Shown here in pieces: positions 1-11,341 of a stretch of DNA of 64,000 nucleotides; position 1 is the first letter of the stretch, and the number at the start of each line of letters is the position of its first letter. A program made the translations under genes and the position numbers. The notes under the pieces were generated by a model that was not told the DNA's origin, made no database searches, and was given only the letters and a program-made list of their open reading frames with translations. The DNA is from Pratylenchus scribneri (Eukaryota > Nematoda > Chromadorea > Rhabditida > Pratylenchidae), in assembly GCA_030063045.1 (NCBI GenBank), contig JAQSEB010000041.1, positions 620,001 to 684,000 of the forward strand. Reading direction: 5' to 3'.

Positions 1-191
1 CGGAACGCATCAAACTTCGAGGTAATTTATTAATTTTTATTCCATTTAATTTTTCCAATTTAATTTTAGGTGGCTTCGATCCTCGATTGGCTAATGAAAA
101 TTTGGTTGAGGAGACCATAACAGTGGCAATGAGCAGTGAATTTGAGGATTTGAAGGATGAAACCCTGTCAAAAGAAGATATGATGGATTAA
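1..191 (+). CDS. 3' end of an unidentified protein-coding gene (partial)
   Basis: Two exon pieces are visible. One ends at 21 (CTTCGAG before gtaatt). The other runs 70-191 after a TTTTAG acceptor and stops at TAA 189-191. Phase 1 joins them, giving a C-terminus that starts ERIKLRGGFDPRL and ends with a long acidic, charged tail (EFEDLKDETLSKEDMMD). I do not recognise the family. The gene is cut by the left edge and converges on the 3' end of unc-16. The call rests on clean splice signals plus an open acidic frame, so it is moderately secure as a gene end and says nothing about function. Confidence 0.5.
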   Translation, partial: ERIKLRGNLLIFIPFNFSNLILGGFDPRLANENLVEETITVAMSSEFEDLKDETLSKEDMMD

Positions 192-780
192 AATTGAATG
201 TTAATTAACAGAAAATTGTGGCTATTTTGGAAAATTTATTGTTGTTTAAGTTATTCCGAATAAATAATCTTTTTTATTCACAAATCGCAAGACAAAGATT
301 TGTAAATTTTTTATTCAGAATTAGTTCCGGAATGAACTTAGAAATCCGAATTGTATTTCCGGAAAGGACTCAAAAATCAGAATTGGTTTCCGGAAAGCAA
401 CATAGACAAAAAGAAAAATTATTTTGCCAAAGCCCCAGTTTTACTTGTTTCTTTTGAATGGACACCGGGGGTCAAAAAAAAATCCCGCATTTAATTAATT
501 AGGTCATTCTTTTAGCTAACTAGAGAACTTAAAAGCAACCAATTCATGAAATTACTAATGGAAATTTTTTGTTGTTGTTTTAAGTCATTCCAAATAAAAT
601 AAAATAAATCTTTTTATTCACAAATCGCGAGACTCTAAATAGCAAATTTTGTTGTTGACTTTGGTCGGTTAAATCACAGGGAGGGGGACTAGCTTATAAA
701 AATGTAAAGAAGGAAGAGGTGATTTGTTAGATATAAAATTTGATAATTATAATACAAATTGAATTGTAAAGTAAATAGGA
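192..780. other. Convergent intergenic region
   Basis: This is AT-rich DNA between the upstream + strand gene and the 3' end of unc-16 on the - strand. It contains two partly similar copies of a stretch reading TTATTCACAAATCGC (near 277 and 617) and short repeats around TCCGGAA (near 327-400). The small + strand open frame over 218-457 has no splice, codon or similarity support. I see no gene here. Confidence 0.5.
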
Positions 781-926
781 TTATTCTTTGTTTGCCGTCT
801 TTCGAATAAAATTCATCGAAGATTCACTCTCCCAAATCAGTAGATGAGACATATCCCTCACTCTCACTGAATTTTCCTCATTGCTGATGGGGTTTTCGGC
901 GGCAGGTTCTCCTTCTTGATCATCGC
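781..926 (-). CDS. unc-16: unc-16/JIP3 terminal coding exon
   Basis: The exon reads on the minus strand from a TTTTAG acceptor at 927 to the stop TAA at 781-783. It encodes an acidic stretch followed by SHLLIWESES, matching the conserved C-terminus of JIP3/JIP4 proteins (family pattern SHxIxWQ). It enters in phase 1, which fits both the copy-1 and copy-2 exons ending in DFRLG. It lies 3.8 kb from the previous exon because the intervening intron is a satellite array. The shift into a Glu/Ser-rich end is usual for the family. Confidence 0.85.
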
Positions 927-930
927 CTAA

Positions 931-3900
931 AATTATTTTTTTTTTGATTAATTAAAATGTTTTTTTGGTTTATTAAAATGTGTTTTTTTGGTTAATTTGT
1001 GTTTCGACTAGCTAGAATATGTGTTTTCGATTAACAAAAAAATGTCTTTTCGATTAACTAAAAAAAGTCTTTTCGATTAACTAAGAAATGTGTTTTCGAC
1101 TAACTAAGAAAAATGTGTTTTCGATTAACTAATTAAAATGTGTTTTCGACTAATAAAAATGTGTTTTCAATTAACTAAAATGTGTTTTCGACTAATAAAA
1201 ATGTGTTTTCAATTAACTAAAAAATGTGTTTTCTGTTTTTGATTAACTAAGAAAAATGTGTTTTCGACTAATTAAAATGTGTTTTCGATTAACTAAAATG
1301 TGTTTTCGATTAACTAAAAAATGTGTTTTATTTTTGATTCTAAGATAAATGTGTTTTCGACTAATTAAAATGTATTTTCGACTAATTACAATGTGTTTTC
1401 GATTAACTAAGAAACATGTATTTTCGATTAACTAATAAAAATGTGTTTTCGACTAACTAATAAAAATGTGTTTTCGATTAACTAAGAAAAATGTATTTAA
1501 GCTAAGAAAAATGTGTTTTCGATTAACTAAGAAAAATGTGTTTTCGATTAATTAAAATGTGTTTTCGACTAACTAAGAAAAATTTGTTTTCGATTAACTA
1601 ATTAAAATGTGTTTTCGACTAATAAAAATGTGTTTTCAATTAACTAAAATGTGTTTTCTGTTTTTGATTAACTAAGAAAAATGTGTTTTCGATTAACTAA
1701 AATGTGTTTTCGACTAATAAAAATGTGTTTTCAATTAACTAAAAAATGTGTTTTCGATTAACTAAAAAATGTGTTTTATTTTTGATTAACTAAGATAAAT
1801 GTGTTTTCGACTAATTAAAATGTATTTTCGACTAATTACAATGTGTTTTCGATTAACTAAAATGTGTTTTCGACTAATAAAAATGTGTTTTCAATTAACT
1901 AAAAAATGTGTTTTCTGTTTTTGATTAACTAAGAAAAATGTGTTTTCGACTAATTAAAATGTGTTTTCGATTAACTAAAATGTGTTTTCGATTAACTAAA
2001 AAATGTGTTTTATTTTTGATTAACTAAGATAAATGTGTTTTCTGTTTTTGATTAACTAAGAAAAATGTGTTTTCGACTAATTAAAATGTATTTTCGACTA
2101 ATTACAATGTGTTTTCGACTAATTAAAATGTATTTTCGACTAATTACAATGTGTTTTCGACTAATTAAAATGTATTTTCGACTAATTACAATGTGTTTTC
2201 AATTAACTAAAATGTGTTTTCTGTTTTTGATTAACTAAGAAAAATGTGTTTTCGACTAATTAAAATGTATTTTCGACTAATTACAATGTGTTTTCGACTA
2301 ATTAAAATGTATTTTCGACTAATTACAATGTGTTTTCGACTAATTAAAATGTGTTTTCGACTAATTAAAATGTATTTTCGACTAATTACAATGTGTTTTC
2401 GACTAATTAAAATGTGTTTTCGACTAATTAAAATGTATTTTCGACTAATTAAAATGTATTTTCGACTAATTACAATGTGTTTTCAATTAACTAAAATGTG
2501 TTTTCTGTTTTTGATTAACTAAGAAAAATGTGTTTTCTGTTTTTGATTAACTAAGAAAAATGTGTTTTCGACTAATTAAAATGTATTTTCGACTAATTAC
2601 AATGTGTTTTCGATTAACTAAAATGTGTTTTCGACTAATAAAAATGTGTTTTCAATTAACTAAAAAATGTGTTTTCGATTAACTAAAAAATGTGTTTTAT
2701 TTTTGATTAACTAAGAAAAATGTGTTTTCGACTAATTAAAATGTATTTTCGACTAATTACAATGTGTTTTCGATTAACTAAAATGTGTTTTCGACTAATA
2801 AAAATGTGTTTTCAATTAACTAAAAAATGTGTTTTCAATTAACTAAAAAATGTGTTTTCTGTTTTTGATTAACTAAGAAAAATGTGTTTTCGACTAATTA
2901 AAATGTGTTTTCGATTAACTAAAATGTGTTTTCGATTAACTAAAAAATGTGTTTTATTTTTGATTAACTAAGATAAATGTGTTTTCGACTAATTAAAATG
3001 TATTTTCGACTAATTACAATGTGTTTTCGATTAACTAAAATGTGTTTTCGACTAATAAAAATGTGTTTTCAATTAACTAAAAAATGTGTTTTCTGTTTTT
3101 GATTAACTAAGAAAAATGTGTTTTCAATTAACTAAAATGTGTTTTCGACTAATAAAAATGTGTTTTCAATTAACTAAAAAATGTGTTTTCTGTTTTTGAT
3201 TAACTAAGAAAAATGTGTTTTCGACTAATTAAAATGTGTTTTCGATTAACTAAAATGTGTTTTCGATTAACTAAAAAATGTGTTTTATTTTTGATTAACT
3301 AAGATAAATGTGTTTTCGACTAATTAAAATGTATTTTCGACTAATTACAATGTGTTTTCGATTAACTAAGAAACATGTATTTTCGATTAACTAATAAAAA
3401 TGTGTTTTCGACTAACTAATAAAAATGTGTTTTCGATTAACTAAGAAAAATGTATTTAAGCTAAGAAAAATGTGTTTTCGATTAACTAAGAAAAATGTGT
3501 TTTCGATTAATTAAAATGTGTTTTCGACTAACTAAGAAAAATGTGTTTTCGATTAACTAATTAAAATGTGTTTTCGACTAATAAAAATGTGTTTTCAATT
3601 AACTAAAATGTGTTTTCGACTAATAAAAATGTGTTTTCAATTAACTAAAAAATGTGTTTTCTGTTTTTGATTAACTAAGAAAAATGTGTTTTCGACTAAT
3701 TAAAATGTGTTTTCGATTAACTAAAATGTGTTTTCGATTAACTAAAAAATGTGTTTTATTTTTGATTAACTAAGATAAATGTGTTTTCGACTAATTAAAA
3801 TGTATTTTCGACTAATTACAATGTGTTTTCGATTAACTAAAATGTGTTTTCGACTAATAAAAATGTGTTTTCAATTAACTAAAAAATGTGTTTTCTGTTT

Positions 3901-4675
3901 TTGATTAACTAAGAAAAATGTGTTTTCGACTAATTAAAATGTGTTTTCGATTAACTAAAATGTGTTTTCGATTAACTAAAAAATGTGTTTTATTTTTGAT
4001 TAACTAAGATAAATGTGTTTTCGACTAATTAAAATGTATTTTCGACTAATTACAATGTGTTTTCGATTAACTAAGAAACATGTATTTTCGATTAACTAAT
4101 AAAAATGTGTTTCGTTTCCGATTAACTAAGAAAAATGTGTTTTAACTAAGAAAAATGTGTTTTCGATTAACTAAGAAAAATGTGTTTTCGATTAACTAAG
4201 AAAAATGTGTTTTCGCTTTTCGAATAACTAAGAAAAATGTGTTTCGTTTCCGATTAACTAAGAAAAATGTGTTTTCGATTAACTAAGAAAAATGTGTTTT
4301 CGATTAACTAAGAAAAATGTGTTTTCGACTAATTAAAATGTGTTTTCGATTAACTAAAATGTGTTTTCGATTAACTAAAAAATGTGTTTTATTTTTGATT
4401 AACTAAGATAAATGTGTTTACGACTAATTAAAATGTATTTTCGACTAATTACAATGTGTTTTCGATTAACTAAGAAACATGTATTTTCGATTAACTAATA
4501 AAAATGTGTTTTCGACTAACTAATAAAAATGTGTTTTCGATTAACTAAGAAAAATGTATTTAAGCTAAGAAAAATGTGTTTTCGATTAACTAAAAAAGAT
4601 GTGTTTTTGATTAACTAAGAAAAATGTGTTTTCGACTAATTAAAATGTGTTTTCGATTAACTAACAAAGATATTT
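931..4675. repeat. AAATGTGTTTTCGATTAACTAA satellite array (unc-16 last intron)
   Basis: Tandem monomers of about 21-30 bp are built on TGTGTTTTCGATTAACTAA, with variants such as CGACTAATTAAAA, CAATTAACTAAAA and an inserted CTGTTTTTGATT. Variants recur in fixed order, so the array has higher-order structure. For example, a block containing AAACATGTATTTTCGATT and ATGTATTTAAGCTAAG recurs near 1,410, 3,370 and 4,460. The spurious short frame at 2,244-2,522 comes only from the repeat. The part from 2,673 on is inside the 6.6 kb duplication. Confidence 0.95.
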
Positions 4676-4713
4676 TTAGATTATTGGAAAAATTATAAAA
4701 TAATAGCACCCAC

Positions 4714-7700
4714 CCAATCGAAAATCAATATAGCCATCGCCGCCCGAAACCATGTACAATTTGACGGATTCCGTATTTGGTGTTAGGTCGGAAAAGCCAT
4801 CTACGATAGAAATTGACTTGCCAGTTGCCAATTCAATAAAATAAAGGACTTACCAGCAAATAATGGAATCAAAAATCGAACCGGATCCTTGAAACTATGA
4901 AATGATAGTTGCGCTTGGGAAATTTCGCAGAATGGAATTATTGAATTTGCTGCATCAGTGCTTGTGCTCATCACACGAACAACTTGGCCTAATAAATATT
5001 TTTTTTAAATAATATAAAAAATATTAAAATAAATTAAATATTAAAATAAATCTTTAATAATATAAATAAATTAATTATAAAAAAATTAAATGTTTGCAAA
5101 ATTTTTACCGGGTCCCCGGACTCGTTCACCGTCAATGGATTTTGTTGCGGAATTTGTTGAATTATCTTAAATTGAAAAATTTAAAATTAGATCGTTTCCC
5201 CCGAAATTACTTTCACTTAATGGAATGGACACAATGATGCCCGACCCAGTTCCAATCCATATCCGTTTGTTCATTATGCTCAGTGAGGTGATTCGTAGAA
5301 GGATCATGTCCAATTTGTTTGGACCTATAAATTATAAAAATTCATTTAGATAAGCCTTCAACTTGTTTCGCCGTTTAAAATAACTCATCAAAGACTGAAT
5401 CAATTTTGACGATTTTAATATCAAATTAAAGAGCAGACACTTTTGGCTAACAAATGAAATTAATAATTAATTTTGTTTAAATTGGTTCAGAATTGATGAA
5501 TTTATGTCAACTATTAAAAATGATGGATTGGCGAAATTTTGAGATGTTTTTTGGCCATAATTCCATCAATTCTGAACCAATTTAAATAAAATTAATTTCA
5601 TTGAATAGCCAAAAGTCTTCTTTTTAATTTGATAAAAAAATCATCAAAATTTGTTCACTACTTGCTGAGTTATAATAAACGGCGACAAATCGGCCTAAGG
5701 CAATAAGTTGTTTTGCTTCAGAATTCATTTTCCCTTTTGATTTTACCCAGCATTTTTGTGATGAATGCGCCAACATCCACATCTTGCAAATGTTCATGCG
5801 TTTCGGCATGGAATAGCCGAATTGTGGTGTCCAACCGGATTGACACCCAAACCCCATTGCCATATGCAACCATTTGACGTATTTTGCTGTCCTTCCTGGG
5901 ATGGGCCATGAAAATGTGCTAAAAAAATATGGAAAATAAAAAATAAAAATCTGGAAATGTAATAATTTTAAAAAAATATGAAAATTTAATTATTTTTAAA
6001 AATTTGGGAATTTATTTATTTTAATAATTTTTAAAAATTTGGGAATTTATTTATTTTATTTGGAAATTAATTTATTTTAATAAACCAGTGGGGCAGAGCC
6101 CCACTGGTTTAAAGCATGCTTCCGCGTCGAAAAAAGCGCGGGGCGCTTTAAGGTACCCCAGTAGGTTTTTTATTCAAGTTTTAGACGACTCGCTCCACTC
6201 GCCGGGTATTTTTCATTTTTTTAAACTGGTTTGAGCTTATATCTCGAAACCGGTTTGGTATTATAATTCGCGCAATACACCATTCGATCCGTCTCGTCGA
6301 GCTCTACAACTTTGCTTTTTATCGCGCACCTCTATCTCATCTCGCAAAAAAGTTATTCAAGAATTTCTGACTCGCGCACCCGACCTTGGCCCAAATGTCG
6401 AATTTTATGGCCAAACCTGGCCATGGTAGACCCCCCGACCCATATATCAAAATGAAGCCCACACTCTGGGGAGGTGCCTTTTTTTGGTTTCAAATCGATT
6501 GAGGTCCAAGGAAAAAAGTTTTACCTGGACAAACCGGTTTTTAAACCGGTTTCGGCCCAAACCCAAACCCCTATCAAAAAACGGACAATTTTTTGAGATG
6601 CGCGCTAAAAAGTTGGCCCTAGGATGTGCAAGTCCCAAAACCTAAAAATCCCTCAAAATCCAGATATGAATTTTTTTGTTCAAATGTCGAAAGCATCTTT
6701 CTAGTATATAATTTCTAAAAATTTGGGAATTTATTTATTTTATAATTTTTAAAAATTTGGAAATTAATTTATTTTAATAATTTTTAAAAATTTGGAAATT
6801 TATTTATTTTAATAATTTTTAAAAATTTGTAAATTTATTTATTTTAATTATTTTTAAAATTTATAAAATTTTATTTTAATTATTTTTAAAAAATTTTGTA
6901 ATATTTTATTTTTTAAAATTATTTTTAGAAATCGGAAATTTTATTTTTAAATTTAATTTTCATTAAATTTCCTTACATCTATCCTCAATGTGACCGGATC
7001 GAAAACAATGATTGAATTTTTGCAAGCTGCCCAAATTTTTCCATTCACTTCACACAAATGGCAAATTGAGGCATCCGAAGCACCCAATGACATTAAATGG
7101 TACCCCTCTGCCGACCATTGACCGCTCATGTCCCGATGGAATATGGCAATGCTGCCATTGGCCAATGCGATGAAAACGCGGCCATTTGAGTGTCTAAAAT
7201 GGCATTTTAAATTTTTTTTTTTTGGTGGCAATTAATTTATCCATAAAATCATTGAATTTATTCGTAAATTTTGTCAAGTTTATCCCGCCTGAAGCCTAAT
7301 CCTAAGTCAAAACATTTTTTATGGCCAAGTTTTAAGAGGACCCAAAAAATAATGATTTTTAAATATGAAAATTTATGGGTAAATTCAATGATTTTTCGAG
7401 AAAATTTTTAAAAAATTCCCCTAGGATACATCAATATTTTTCTTATTAAATATTAATGTAAGAAATTGCATTAGGGTAAATTAATGTTTTAAATTTAATT
7501 TTAAAAATTGCATTGGGGATATTCTCTTTTAAAATTTTATTTTATTAAAAATTGTCCCAGGACCCAGGGTTAAATTAATTAGAGACCGGCAAAATGGATT
7601 TTCTGTATTCCGTACCGTATTTTTTTTTCCTCAAAAATTTGCGTTTTTTTTGTCAAAAAAGTGCCATATTTGGCCGTATTTTGGAAAATTACAAAAAAAA

Positions 7701-8420
7701 ATTTCCGTATTCCGGACCGTATTTGCCCAATTTTTGCCGTATACTGTACGGCGCCGGTCTCTAAAATTAATATTCTTTTTCAAATTAATTTAATTAAAAA
7801 TTGCTCCGGGATAAATTAATATTACTTATTACTTTTGAATATTTAAAAATTGCCTTACAATATTGAAAGGACTGTATCAGGCAGAAAAATTCGTCGCAAA
7901 CATTTTCGCCATTCCCTCACAGCGGAATACATGTAAATGCTACAAAAATTGACAAAAATTTATTTAATAAATGCTTCTTTTTTTTTACCATTCATTTTCA
8001 GTTCCAATCCACATTGTGGACAATGCCAAAATGTCATCATCCGGAACATTTTCGTATCGTTTCAATGTATTTCGAATGTGCAATGGGAGAGTATCCAACG
8101 GGGATGGCTTTTTGTCTGGAAAAATATTTTAAAAAAATAAAATATTTAGCCGAAAATTAACAAAAAATTAAAGGAAAAATGAGGAACTAAAAACCCAAGA
8201 GAGAAAGAAAAGCGTAACAAAAAAAATCAAAAATCACCCTGCTCTTCTTGAGCAATTTCAGCACCAGGCTTTTTGTCTCCGTCATTTTCTATTTTTTCAA
8301 CAATTTTTCTTTCATTATTTTCATTTTTTCTCTCTTCATTTTCATCTTGGATTGGGATTGCAGCGGTTCTATGAAGTGCAGGTTTTTGCTTTTGCTCCTG
8401 GGTTCCATCGTTTGCCACCA
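4714..8420 (-). CDS. unc-16: unc-16/JIP3 C-terminal WD40-like exons, copy 1 (nine exons)
   Basis: The minus-strand exons are 8238-8420, 7989-8115, 7859-7939, 6977-7193, 5747-5918, 5211-5324, 5109-5165, 4854-4988 and 4714-4800. They total 1,173 nt and all phases join. Diagnostic JIP3/4 words are [97 protein letters not shown] and [12 protein letters not shown]. In animals UNC-16/JIP3 is a scaffold linking kinesin-1/dynein to cargo and to the JNK cascade in neurons. This set enters and leaves in phase 1, so it can be read in frame after copy 2 or skipped. Copy 1 lacks its own intact upstream exon. Confidence 0.88.
5360..5690. mobile_element. Foldback MITE family A, copy 1
   Basis: This is an inverted repeat of about 330 bp with ends CGCCGTTTAAAATAACTCATC and the matching complement. 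Inner arms read AAATTGGTTCAGAATTGATG and CATCAATTCTGAACCAATTT. It lies in an unc-16 intron. The same element occurs at 33.8, 41.5, 51.5, 54.6 and 56.4 kb and, by duplication, at 12.0 kb. No coding capacity; the transposase source is unknown. Confidence 0.85.
6076..6715. repeat. GC-rich island with perfect hairpin in an unc-16 intron (copy 1)
   Basis: This stretch stands out from AT-rich flanks. It opens with a 13-bp perfect hairpin (AAACCAGTGGGGC, loop AGA, then its complement) at 6,082-6,110. It holds several AAACCGGTTT palindromes and a TCTCGTCGAGCTCTAC segment also seen in variant form near 40,545 and 57,340. No credible coding frame was found. It is probably a non-autonomous repeat; the identical copy is at 12,704-13,343. 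Confidence 0.6.
7580..7763. mobile_element. hAT-type MITE, copy 1
   Basis: The terminal inverted repeats are TAGAGACCGGC and GCCGGTCTCTA. They are flanked by an exact 8-bp target duplication AAATTAAT (7,572-7,579 and 7,764-7,771), the hallmark length for hAT transposons. The 184-bp interior is noncoding, with repeated CCGTATT words. It sits in an intron of unc-16. Confidence 0.88.
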
Positions 8421-8657
8421 CTAGTGGAGGATTTTATATAAATTAGTGTGAAAATAAATCTACTTTTCCATATATTTTTTAAATATTAATTTTTAATTTG
8501 GATGTCAATTATACCCTATATCAATGAATTTCCAAAAATTTTTACGTTGAAAAATCAAGGTTTTTGAGGCCATAAATTAGGTCAAATCGGATTTTTAAGC
8601 CTTAATCTTATCCTGCTCAAAGCTTGACTCTAATCAATTTAAATCTAATCCTAATAT

Positions 8658-9148
8658 AAATTCCGCCTGTTTGTGTTTTCGCTTAGAATAATTCCGCCTG
8701 TTTGTGTTTTCGCTTAGAATAATTCCGCCTGTTTGTGTTTTCGCTTAGAATAATTCCGCCTGTTTGTGTTTTCGCTTAGAATAATTCCGCCTGTTTTTGT
8801 GTTTTCGCTTAGAATAATTCCGCCTTTTTTGTGTTTTCGTTTAGAATAATTCCGCCTGTTTGTGTTTTCGCTTAGAATAATTCCGCCTGTTTTTGTGTTT
8901 TCGCTTAGAATAATTCCGCCTTTTTTGTGTTTTCGTTTAGAATAATTCCGCCTGTTTTTGTGTTTTCGCTTAGAATAATTCAGCCTGTTTGTGTTTTCGC
9001 TTATAATAATTCCGCCTGTTTGTGTTTTCGCTTATAATAATTCCGCCTGTTTGTGTTTTCGCTTATAATAATTCCGCCTGTTTTTGTGTTTTCGCTTAGA
9101 ATAATTCCGCCTGTTTTTGTGTTTTCGCTTAGAATAATTCCGCCTTTA
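8658..9148. repeat. 31-bp satellite AATTCCGCCTGTTTGTGTTT... (copy 1)
   Basis: About 16 head-to-tail units of AATTCCGCCTG-TTTGTGTTTTCGCTTAGAAT, 31 bp with 2-bp length variants, lie in an unc-16 intron. The first ten bases, AATTCCGCCT, also open the 24-bp unit of the array at 48,458-49,040. Confidence 0.93.
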
Positions 9149-9280
9149 AATTAAATATAAGCCCCAACATTTTGTTATGTGATCAAATTTTATGGCCCCA
9201 AAAATTTTGATTTTTCGACTCGAAAAAAATTTTTGATAAATTCAATGATTTGCTAAATCAATCTTAAAAAATTAACTCAC

Positions 9281-9300
9281 ATCTTCCAGCTGATTCATTC
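9281..9300 (-). pseudogene. Truncated unc-16 exon fragment at duplication joint
   Basis: The last 20 nt of the exon that is complete at 15,909-15,953 survive here with their gtgagt donor. The upstream part and acceptor are replaced by satellite from 9,301. Without an acceptor it should be skipped, leaving the 9,301-11,341 satellite as part of a large intron. Confidence 0.85.
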
Positions 9301-11303
9301 TTTCGATTAACTAAAAAATGTGTTTTATTTTTGATTAACTAAGAAAAATGTGTTTTCGACTAATTAAAATGTATTTTCGACTAATTACAATGTGTTTTCG
9401 ATTAACTAAAATGTGTTTTCGACTAATAAAAATGTGTTTTCAATTAACTAAAAAATGTGTTTTCAATTAACTAAAAAATGTGTTTTCTGTTTTTGATTAA
9501 CTAAGAAAAATGTGTTTTCGACTAATTAAAATGTGTTTTCGATTAACTAAAATGTGTTTTCGATTAACTAAAAAATGTGTTTTATTTTTGATTAACTAAG
9601 ATAAATGTGTTTTCGACTAATTAAAATGTATTTTCGACTAATTACAATGTGTTTTCGATTAACTAAAATGTGTTTTCGACTAATAAAAATGTGTTTTCAA
9701 TTAACTAAAAAATGTGTTTTCTGTTTTTGATTAACTAAGAAAAATGTGTTTTCAATTAACTAAAATGTGTTTTCGACTAATAAAAATGTGTTTTCAATTA
9801 ACTAAAAAATGTGTTTTCTGTTTTTGATTAACTAAGAAAAATGTGTTTTCGACTAATTAAAATGTGTTTTCGATTAACTAAAATGTGTTTTCGATTAACT
9901 AAAAAATGTGTTTTATTTTTGATTAACTAAGATAAATGTGTTTTCGACTAATTAAAATGTATTTTCGACTAATTACAATGTGTTTTCGATTAACTAAGAA
10001 ACATGTATTTTCGATTAACTAATAAAAATGTGTTTTCGACTAACTAATAAAAATGTGTTTTCGATTAACTAAGAAAAATGTATTTAAGCTAAGAAAAATG
10101 TGTTTTCGATTAACTAAGAAAAATGTGTTTTCGATTAATTAAAATGTGTTTTCGACTAACTAAGAAAAATGTGTTTTCGATTAACTAATTAAAATGTGTT
10201 TTCGACTAATAAAAATGTGTTTTCAATTAACTAAAATGTGTTTTCGACTAATAAAAATGTGTTTTCAATTAACTAAAAAATGTGTTTTCTGTTTTTGATT
10301 AACTAAGAAAAATGTGTTTTCGACTAATTAAAATGTGTTTTCGATTAACTAAAATGTGTTTTCGATTAACTAAAAAATGTGTTTTATTTTTGATTAACTA
10401 AGATAAATGTGTTTTCGACTAATTAAAATGTATTTTCGACTAATTACAATGTGTTTTCGATTAACTAAAATGTGTTTTCGACTAATAAAAATGTGTTTTC
10501 AATTAACTAAAAAATGTGTTTTCTGTTTTTGATTAACTAAGAAAAATGTGTTTTCGACTAATTAAAATGTGTTTTCGATTAACTAAAATGTGTTTTCGAT
10601 TAACTAAAAAATGTGTTTTATTTTTGATTAACTAAGATAAATGTGTTTTCGACTAATTAAAATGTATTTTCGACTAATTACAATGTGTTTTCGATTAACT
10701 AAGAAACATGTATTTTCGATTAACTAATAAAAATGTGTTTCGTTTCCGATTAACTAAGAAAAATGTGTTTTAACTAAGAAAAATGTGTTTTCGATTAACT
10801 AAGAAAAATGTGTTTTCGATTAACTAAGAAAAATGTGTTTTCGCTTTTCGAATAACTAAGAAAAATGTGTTTCGTTTCCGATTAACTAAGAAAAATGTGT
10901 TTTCGATTAACTAAGAAAAATGTGTTTTCGATTAACTAAGAAAAATGTGTTTTCGACTAATTAAAATGTGTTTTCGATTAACTAAAATGTGTTTTCGATT
11001 AACTAAAAAATGTGTTTTATTTTTGATTAACTAAGATAAATGTGTTTACGACTAATTAAAATGTATTTTCGACTAATTACAATGTGTTTTCGATTAACTA
11101 AGAAACATGTATTTTCGATTAACTAATAAAAATGTGTTTTCGACTAACTAATAAAAATGTGTTTTCGATTAACTAAGAAAAATGTATTTAAGCTAAGAAA
11201 AATGTGTTTTCGATTAACTAAAAAAGATGTGTTTTTGATTAACTAAGAAAAATGTGTTTTCGACTAATTAAAATGTGTTTTCGATTAACTAACAAAGATA
11301 TTT
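9301..11303. repeat. AAATGTGTTTTCGATTAACTAA satellite, duplicated segment
   Basis: Identical to 2,673-4,675. Because of the duplication this array now lies between the two sets of unc-16 C-terminal exons. Confidence 0.95.
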
Positions 11304-11341
11304 TTAGATTATTGGAAAAATTATAAAATAATAGCACCCAC

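Larger units (their letters stand above)
2673..9300. repeat. 6,628-bp tandem duplication, copy 1
   Basis: The whole stretch from inside the satellite (TTTCGATTAACTAAAAA) to ...CAGCTGATTCATTC recurs at +6,628 without any difference I could find by eye, including all open frames and MITEs. The left breakpoint is in satellite DNA and the right one is inside an unc-16 exon. Copy 1 is followed directly by the start of copy 2 at 9,301. Confidence 0.95.

Noticed and set aside
2244..2522. 92-residue frame MCFRLIKMYFRLIT...
   Set aside because: Translation of satellite monomers only.
931..4675. CRISPR-like array
   Set aside because: Monomers are contiguous without unique spacers, and the genome is eukaryotic with spliced genes.
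6447..6638. 63-residue minus frame in the GC-rich island
   Set aside because: Lies in repeat DNA with palindromes, has no splice match to unc-16 phases and no family similarity.
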